Shown here piece by piece: positions 30,610-34,887 of a stretch of DNA of 34,887 nucleotides; position 1 is the first letter of the stretch, and every line of letters starts with the position of its first letter. The stretch lies in the IMG/VR virus record IMGVR_UViG_3300021079_000225, positions 1-34,887 of that record. One strand, given 5' to 3'. The position numbers and the translations under genes were made by a program. The notes under the pieces are model-generated. The model had not been told where the DNA came from and made no database searches. It saw only the letters and a program-made list of their open reading frames with translations. This DNA comes from a virus.

Positions 30610-31343
30610 AAAATGGGTATGTAACCTTTGTAAATGACAACCTAAATTATTTAAAATTATGTGATATTTTAGTTGAAAGTGTAATAAATTTTTCAGAAAA
30701 TCCAATAGAAGTTTTTTCAATTAACTTTGATTATAAACACTCAAGTGAAAAAGTGATATCAAGAAGAATTGATTTACAAACTGTTGGGTTTAACACAATT
30801 TGTTACTCAAAACTTTATTCCTCAATCAACACTAGTTTTGATAAGGCAGTTCAATTAGATGCTGATTTTATAATTACTAAACAAATGGATAAATTATTTG
30901 ATTTAATTGATGATAATTTAAAATTACCTTTATGTTCTCTCCATACTCAAGACCCTAATAATCAAAAAAACATAATGGACATTTTAGGAGTAAATAATAA
31001 ATCACAATATTATGTTCACGGAACTTATTTATTTTCTAAACAAACAAAAGATTTTCTTAAAGAATGTTATGATTTTTCACAATATTGTTTAAAAAATAAT
31101 ATTTCACCGGGAAATTTTGATGAAACAATATTAAACGTAATGCTTTGGAAAAATCAAACAACTGATAGTTGGGTGTATCCATATGATATATGGTACGATA
31201 CGTTTATTAATCCTGAAAACAGATTTGGTTATCCTGAAAGTTATGATTTAAAGTTTTATTCATCTCATGGATGTAAAGACCCTGAATTTGCTAATCAAAT
31301 ATTCAACAAAATAAAGAATGATGAATTTAAACATTTAAAATAA
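30606..31343 (+). CDS. GT8-like glycosyltransferase
   Basis: 245 aa. MKNGYVTFVNDNLNYLKLCD followed by LVESVINFSENPIEVFSINF is the typical GT8/GT-A start, and FDKAVQLDADFIITKQMDKL carries the DAD metal/nucleotide-sugar motif in the right place (about residue 80). QYYVHGTYLFSKQTKDFL and NFDETILNVMLWKN match the later G..lf and DE.xlN parts of the fold. Retaining transferase predicted; sugar unknown. Overlaps the oxidoreductase gene by 4 bases. Confidence 0.75.
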   Translation: MKNGYVTFVNDNLNYLKLCDILVESVINFSENPIEVFSINFDYKHSSEKVISRRIDLQTVGFNTICYSKLYSSINTSFDKAVQLDADFIITKQMDKLFDLIDDNLKLPLCSLHTQDPNNQKNIMDILGVNNKSQYYVHGTYLFSKQTKDFLKECYDFSQYCLKNNISPGNFDETILNVMLWKNQTTDSWVYPYDIWYDTFINPENRFGYPESYDLKFYSSHGCKDPEFANQIFNKIKNDEFKHLK

Positions 31344-31347
31344 CAAA

Positions 31348-32187
31348 ATGAAAATATTAATTATCCAAGAAAATGGTAGACATGATAAAAACAGAATTTT
31401 TAGAGAATGTTTTTGTTTACAAAGAGGTTTTGAAAAATTAGGTGTAACTTCAATAGTTTGGGGATTGGGTCATGATAATTATAATCAAGTTCCTGACTTT
31501 GAATCTTTTGATTTAATTATCAATTTAGAAAATTATGGAAATGGGTGGGAACCTAATTTATCAAATATCAAAACAAAAAAATTTTTATGGTCAATTGATG
31601 CACATTGTAGAGGTGAACAACCGTTTATTCAAGAATTTATTAGAGGTAATTATAATATTTTACTACATTCTACAAAAGATTTTGTTGACCAAAATTTTAA
31701 AATATGGTTTCCAAATGCGTTTGATGATACATTAATTTATCCAAAACAGTTAGAAAAAAAATGTGATGTAGGATTTTGTGGAAGTTTATTAAACAGAGGT
31801 CAAATGATATCGTTACTTCAAAATAAATACAATTTTATTCATGATAATTTTGTAATTGGTAATGACATGGTCAATGCTGTTAATTCTTATAAAATACATT
31901 GGAACAAAAATTTATCAAATGACATTAATTATAGAAATTTTGAGACAATTGGGTGTGGAGTACCCTTAGTTACTAACTATCACTATCAATATGAAGAATT
32001 AGGATTTAAACATATGGAAAATGCAATATTTTATAACAATATTGATGATATGTTTTCAAAAATTGATTTGGTCCTATCTGATGAAAATTTGATGAAGTCT
32101 ATAGGTGAAAATGGTTATTTACTTTCTAAAAAACACACATATGTTAAAAGGAGTGAACAAATTTTAGAATTATATTCTAAACTATAA
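31348..32187 (+). CDS. CgeB-like (GT-B fold) glycosyltransferase
   Basis: 279 aa. MKILIIQENGRHDKNRIFRE starts the first Rossmann domain. CDVGFCGSLLNRGQMISLLQ and NDINYRNFETIGCGVPLVTN are the CgeB/Glyco_trans_1_2-type motifs, the second being the N.R.fE..gcG.PLvt donor-binding block. The closing helix (DLVLSDENLMKSIGENGYLL, then HTYVKRSEQIL) is normal for GT-B enzymes. It is shorter than many CgeB proteins (about 330-370 aa). It lies 4 bases after the previous gene. Confidence 0.84.
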   Translation: MKILIIQENGRHDKNRIFRECFCLQRGFEKLGVTSIVWGLGHDNYNQVPDFESFDLIINLENYGNGWEPNLSNIKTKKFLWSIDAHCRGEQPFIQEFIRGNYNILLHSTKDFVDQNFKIWFPNAFDDTLIYPKQLEKKCDVGFCGSLLNRGQMISLLQNKYNFIHDNFVIGNDMVNAVNSYKIHWNKNLSNDINYRNFETIGCGVPLVTNYHYQYEELGFKHMENAIFYNNIDDMFSKIDLVLSDENLMKSIGENGYLLSKKHTYVKRSEQILELYSKL

Positions 32188-32205
32188 TTGATTTAAAATA
32201 AAACT

Positions 32206-32925
32206 ATGATAATACTAACAACAACATTTAATTGTGAAAAATATATTGAAAAATCTTTACTCAGTGTTATGGGTCAAAGATTTAAAGATTTTACTTGTTA
32301 TATTACTGATGATATGTCAACCGACAATACGGTTAATATTGTTAAAGATTTAATTAAAAATGACGATAGATTTATATTAATTGAAAATAAAATAAAGAAG
32401 TATCAATGTGGAAATTACGACCAAATAATTCGTGAATTAAATATTTCAGATGATGAAATTTGTATTGAAGTTGATGGTGACGATTGGTTACCCAACTCTA
32501 ATGTTTTTTTAAAAATTAATGAAATTTATAATGATAGTGATGTATGGATGACTAGCGGGTCATTTAAAGATTATGATGGTAGAGGTTGTGCTGAAGGATT
32601 CACAACTCCACCAGAAAGTTTTAATAATATAAGAAAATTAAGATTTACATTATCGCATTTAAGAACATGGAAATCTTGGTTATGGAAAAAAATTAAACAA
32701 GAAGATTTAAAAAACTCCGAAGGAAATTATTGGAGTGTTGCTGGAGATTTGGCTTTTATGTTTCCAATGTTTGAAATGTCAGGTGAAAAACATTATAGAC
32801 ATATTTCGGATATCAACTACATTTATAATCGTTTAAATCCATTAAATGATTTTAGAGTTAATGAGAACATCGCTAACTCAATTGATAAAATAATTAGAAA
32901 TAAACAACCTTATAATAACCTATGA
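32206..32925 (+). CDS. GT2 family glycosyltransferase
   Basis: 239 aa with the classic GT2 pattern: MIILTTTFNCEKYIEKSLLS, VMGQRFKDFTCYITDDMSTD (Asp for UDP), NTVNIVKDLI, and ICIEVDGDDWLPN (DGDD as DxD). Later parts have LRTWKSWLWKK and WSVAGDLAFMFPMFEMSG, with GDLAF in place of the usual ED acceptor motif. Inverting transfer from a nucleotide sugar predicted. No C-terminal membrane helix, so soluble. It starts 18 bases after the previous gene and overlaps the methyltransferase gene by 4. Confidence 0.92.
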   Translation: MIILTTTFNCEKYIEKSLLSVMGQRFKDFTCYITDDMSTDNTVNIVKDLIKNDDRFILIENKIKKYQCGNYDQIIRELNISDDEICIEVDGDDWLPNSNVFLKINEIYNDSDVWMTSGSFKDYDGRGCAEGFTTPPESFNNIRKLRFTLSHLRTWKSWLWKKIKQEDLKNSEGNYWSVAGDLAFMFPMFEMSGEKHYRHISDINYIYNRLNPLNDFRVNENIANSIDKIIRNKQPYNNL

Positions 32926-33740
32926 CAAAAACAGTAAAAGATGTTAAAAATTATTGGGATAATAGACCATGTAATATTAAACATTCAAAAAAAGAAATTG
33001 GTAGTAAAGAATATTTTAATGATGTAGAACATCGTAAATATTTTGTAGAACCTCATATACCAAAATTTGCAGAATTTGATAAATGGAAAGGTAAAAAAGT
33101 TTTAGAGATTGGGTGTGGTATTGGTACCGACTCAATAAATTTTGCAAAGGCTGGAGCAATATTAACATGTGTTGAACTATCGGAAAAATCTTTAGAATTA
33201 TGTAAAAAAAGATTTGAATTATTTGGATTACAGGCTAATTTTTATTCGGCAAATGCTGAAAAATTATCTAAAGTTGTTCCAATTGAAGAGTATGATTTAA
33301 TATACTCTTTTGGGGTTATCCATCACACACCAACACCACAAAATGTGTTTGATGAAATCAAAAAATACATGAACAAAAATACTGAAGTTCGTATAATGCT
33401 TTACGCTAAACATTCTTGGAAAACATTTGAGTTTTTTATTAAAAATGGTTATAAATTTAATTTTAATTTAAATAAAACAATACAATATTATGCCGAGGCA
33501 CAATTAGATTGTCCTGTTGCATTAACATACACTAAAAAAGAATTAAAAAATATTTTACAAGATACAAATGATTTTAAAATCATTTCTCTTAAAAAAGACC
33601 ACATATTTCCGTATGTAATTAAAGACTATATAAATCACACATACAATAAAAAAACTATAATTAAAATTATACCAAAAGGTATTTTTAATTATTTAGAGTC
33701 AATCCTTGGTTGGCATTGGTTAATAAAATTTAAAAAATAA
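32922..33740 (+). CDS. Class I SAM-dependent methyltransferase
   Basis: 272 aa. Motif I VLEIGCGIGTDSINFAKAGA (residues about 46-65) binds SAM, motif II acidic VELSEKSLELCKKRF, post-II NAEKLSK and motif IV YDLIYSFGVIHHTPTPQNVF are all clear (Methyltransf_11/25 type). The C-terminal half (QYYAEAQLDCPVALTYTKKE) is a substrate lid. Sugar O-methylation fits the context, but C- or N-methylation is not excluded. Coupled to the GT2 gene by ATGA, and 3 bases before the fucosyltransferase gene. Confidence 0.9.
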   Translation: MTKTVKDVKNYWDNRPCNIKHSKKEIGSKEYFNDVEHRKYFVEPHIPKFAEFDKWKGKKVLEIGCGIGTDSINFAKAGAILTCVELSEKSLELCKKRFELFGLQANFYSANAEKLSKVVPIEEYDLIYSFGVIHHTPTPQNVFDEIKKYMNKNTEVRIMLYAKHSWKTFEFFIKNGYKFNFNLNKTIQYYAEAQLDCPVALTYTKKELKNILQDTNDFKIISLKKDHIFPYVIKDYINHTYNKKTIIKIIPKGIFNYLESILGWHWLIKFKK

Positions 33741-33743
33741 ATT

Positions 33744-34565
33744 ATGATAACATCAAGTAATATTGGAGATAATGGTAGATTTGGTAATCAGTTATTTCAA
33801 TTCGCATCTTTAATTGGTATTGGAGACAAATTAAATTATGATGTAGTTTTCCCTAAAAAAAATTTAAGCCCTATTAATGTCTCATCAACTAGGGAAAATA
33901 AAACTTTTGTTGCTTATTTTGAAATAAATGAATGTTTTGACATTGACCAAAAATATTTTACAAATGATTTGGTAATCAATGAAAGAGTAACTGAAAGATT
34001 TTTTCACTTTGACGAAAACTTGTTTAACATTAAAGATAACACAGATGTTATAGGGTATATGCAATCAGAAAAATATTTTAAACATTGTTCAGATAAGATA
34101 ATGGATACTTTAAAATTTAAAGATTCTATTTTATTGTCCGCAAAATCATACTTACCAAAAACAGATAAAACTTTAGTGTCAATTCATGTTAGAAGAACTG
34201 ACGCCGCAGTGCCTAACCCATTTCACCCATTAACAGGGTTAGATTTCTTTAATCCTGCAATAGAACATTTTAATAAAGATGAACACCATTTTGTGGTTTG
34301 TTCTGACGATTATGAATGGTGTAATAATGTTTGGGGAAATGACGAAAACTTTACTGTTGTTAATTCAAAATCACCTTATGTTGATTTATGTGTTATGTCA
34401 CTATGTGACCACCACATAATCTCAAATAGTTCATTCAGTTGGTGGAGTAGTTACTTATCAAAAAATAAAAATAAAAAAATCATCGCTCCAATTAAATGGC
34501 TCGGTACGGGGTATTCAACATACATTACCGATGATTTATATACTGAAAATATGATAAAATTATAA
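33744..34565 (+). CDS. GT11 alpha-1,2-fucosyltransferase-like enzyme
   Basis: 273 aa, the usual bacterial GT11 length. Motifs: DNGRFGNQLFQFASLIGI (9-26), the G.GNQlfQya start; TLVSIHVRRTDAAVPNP, the GDP-fucose binding HxRRTD block; and CVMSLCDHHIISNSSFSWWS, the third family motif with N-S-S-F-S-W-W. Predicted transfer of L-fucose from GDP-fucose in alpha-1,2 linkage to a terminal galactose or similar sugar. Together with the GT10 enzyme on the other strand this gives the phage two unrelated fucosyltransferases. Cytoplasmic. Three bases after the methyltransferase stop. Confidence 0.92.
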   Translation: MITSSNIGDNGRFGNQLFQFASLIGIGDKLNYDVVFPKKNLSPINVSSTRENKTFVAYFEINECFDIDQKYFTNDLVINERVTERFFHFDENLFNIKDNTDVIGYMQSEKYFKHCSDKIMDTLKFKDSILLSAKSYLPKTDKTLVSIHVRRTDAAVPNPFHPLTGLDFFNPAIEHFNKDEHHFVVCSDDYEWCNNVWGNDENFTVVNSKSPYVDLCVMSLCDHHIISNSSFSWWSSYLSKNKNKKIIAPIKWLGTGYSTYITDDLYTENMIKL

Positions 34566-34570
34566 AGGTT

Positions 34571-34887
34571 ATGAATACTCAGATAGAAGAATTTGATATG
34601 AATGAAAATTTAGAAATACTTCAAATTATTGAGGAGTGGAAATTAGATTTCCATCTTGGTAATGCTGTTAAACATATATTAAGTTCAGGAAAAAAAGAAA
34701 CTGAAGATGAAGAACTACAAGATTTAAAAAGTGCTTCATGGTATCTTACCCGAAAGATACAAGTTTTAAATGATGAAACTTGTAATTGGGAAAATGTTAA
34801 AGATTTAACAAAAACAACATTTATTATTCCAATTTGTGTTGAATCCAAGGACAGATATAATAACGCTGTAAGTGTACTTGGGTTTTT
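34571..34887 (+). CDS. DUF3310-like domain fused to a GT-A glycosyltransferase, truncated by window edge
   Basis: 105 codons are present, then the window ends. I translated it by hand from ATG 34571 (5 bases after the GT11 stop): MNTQIEEFDMNENLEILQII, then EEWKLDFHLGNAVKHILSSG, EDEELQDLKSASWYLTRKI. The 'FHLGNAVKHIL...DLK.A.WYL.R.I' pattern is that of DUF3310 (PF11753), a small phage domain of uncertain function. From about residue 85 TKTTFIIPICVESKDRYNNA, then VSVLGF, is the first strand and helix of a GT2-type domain. The rest of the GT is beyond the edge. If the reading is right this is an unusual fusion. Confidence 0.65.
   Translation, partial: MNTQIEEFDMNENLEILQIIEEWKLDFHLGNAVKHILSSGKKETEDEELQDLKSASWYLTRKIQVLNDETCNWENVKDLTKTTFIIPICVESKDRYNNAVSVLGF

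Noticed and set aside
34621-34848. Minus-strand 75-aa open frame at the right end
   Set aside because: Antisense to the clear DUF3310/GT reading frame; low-complexity Ser-rich product without context.

Overview
The window is a compact, AT-rich piece of a large tailed-phage genome, probably from a lytic phage of a Bacteroidetes (Flavobacteriia-like) host. Support for a phage: a family B DNA polymerase, a trimeric dUTPase, a PolB-type proofreading exonuclease, a free-standing HNH endonuclease, fibre-like structural proteins, and genes that abut or overlap by 1-8 bases. Support for a Bacteroidetes host is indirect: almost no start codon has a Shine-Dalgarno sequence (the leaders are A/T runs), and the fibre proteins have the head domain / Thr-Pro linker / C-terminal 'LTTP...G.C' build that I associate with phages of that phylum. 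No tRNA, rRNA, CRISPR array or IS element was seen.

Layout. (1) 1-2402, minus: the 5' end of a family B DNA polymerase gene, cut by the window edge. (2) 2491-11130, minus: a small virion-like protein and eight glyco-enzymes (GT60-like polypeptide GlcNAc-transferase, methyltransferase-exostosin fusion, two GT7-C-like enzymes, a small GT-A enzyme, a GT10 fucosyltransferase, two HtrL/YibB-type enzymes of which one carries a second GT domain). (3) 11190-11904, minus: a ribbon-helix-helix-like mini-gene overlapping an HNH endonuclease gene, downstream of a strong terminator (11959-11990). (4) 12026-17048, minus: the fibre/appendage module, with a 720-aa protein carrying a LamG-like region and 20-aa tandem repeats, a 360-aa protein, two proteins with mucin-like Thr/Pro linkers, and a head-only paralogue. 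(5) 17100-19672, plus, divergent from (4): five small proteins of unknown role, one of them a lone WYL-like domain. (6) 19728-34887, plus: one tightly packed operon with about ten glycosyltransferase genes, nucleotide-sugar genes (6-dehydrogenase, WbpB-like oxidoreductase, WbpD-like/LpxD-like acyltransferase), a CE4-like deacetylase, a methyltransferase, NAD synthetase, and two DNA-metabolism genes (exonuclease, dUTPase).

How it may work together. About eighteen glycosyltransferase proteins flank a structural module in which Thr makes up about half of a 144-residue linker. The first gene of the minus-strand set resembles GT60 enzymes, whose characterised eukaryotic members attach GlcNAc directly to hydroxyproline or Thr. 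My main inference is a phage-encoded mucin-type O-glycosylation system: the GT60-like enzyme starts glycans on the Thr/Pro linkers of virion fibres, and the others extend and decorate them (fucose by GT10 and GT11, possibly a diacetamido-uronic acid, methyl groups). NadE may supply NAD+ to the adjacent sugar dehydrogenase. Glycosylation of phage DNA or of host surface glycans is the main alternative. Several upstream regions share a coding-strand TATTTAT element that may be the phage's late promoter.
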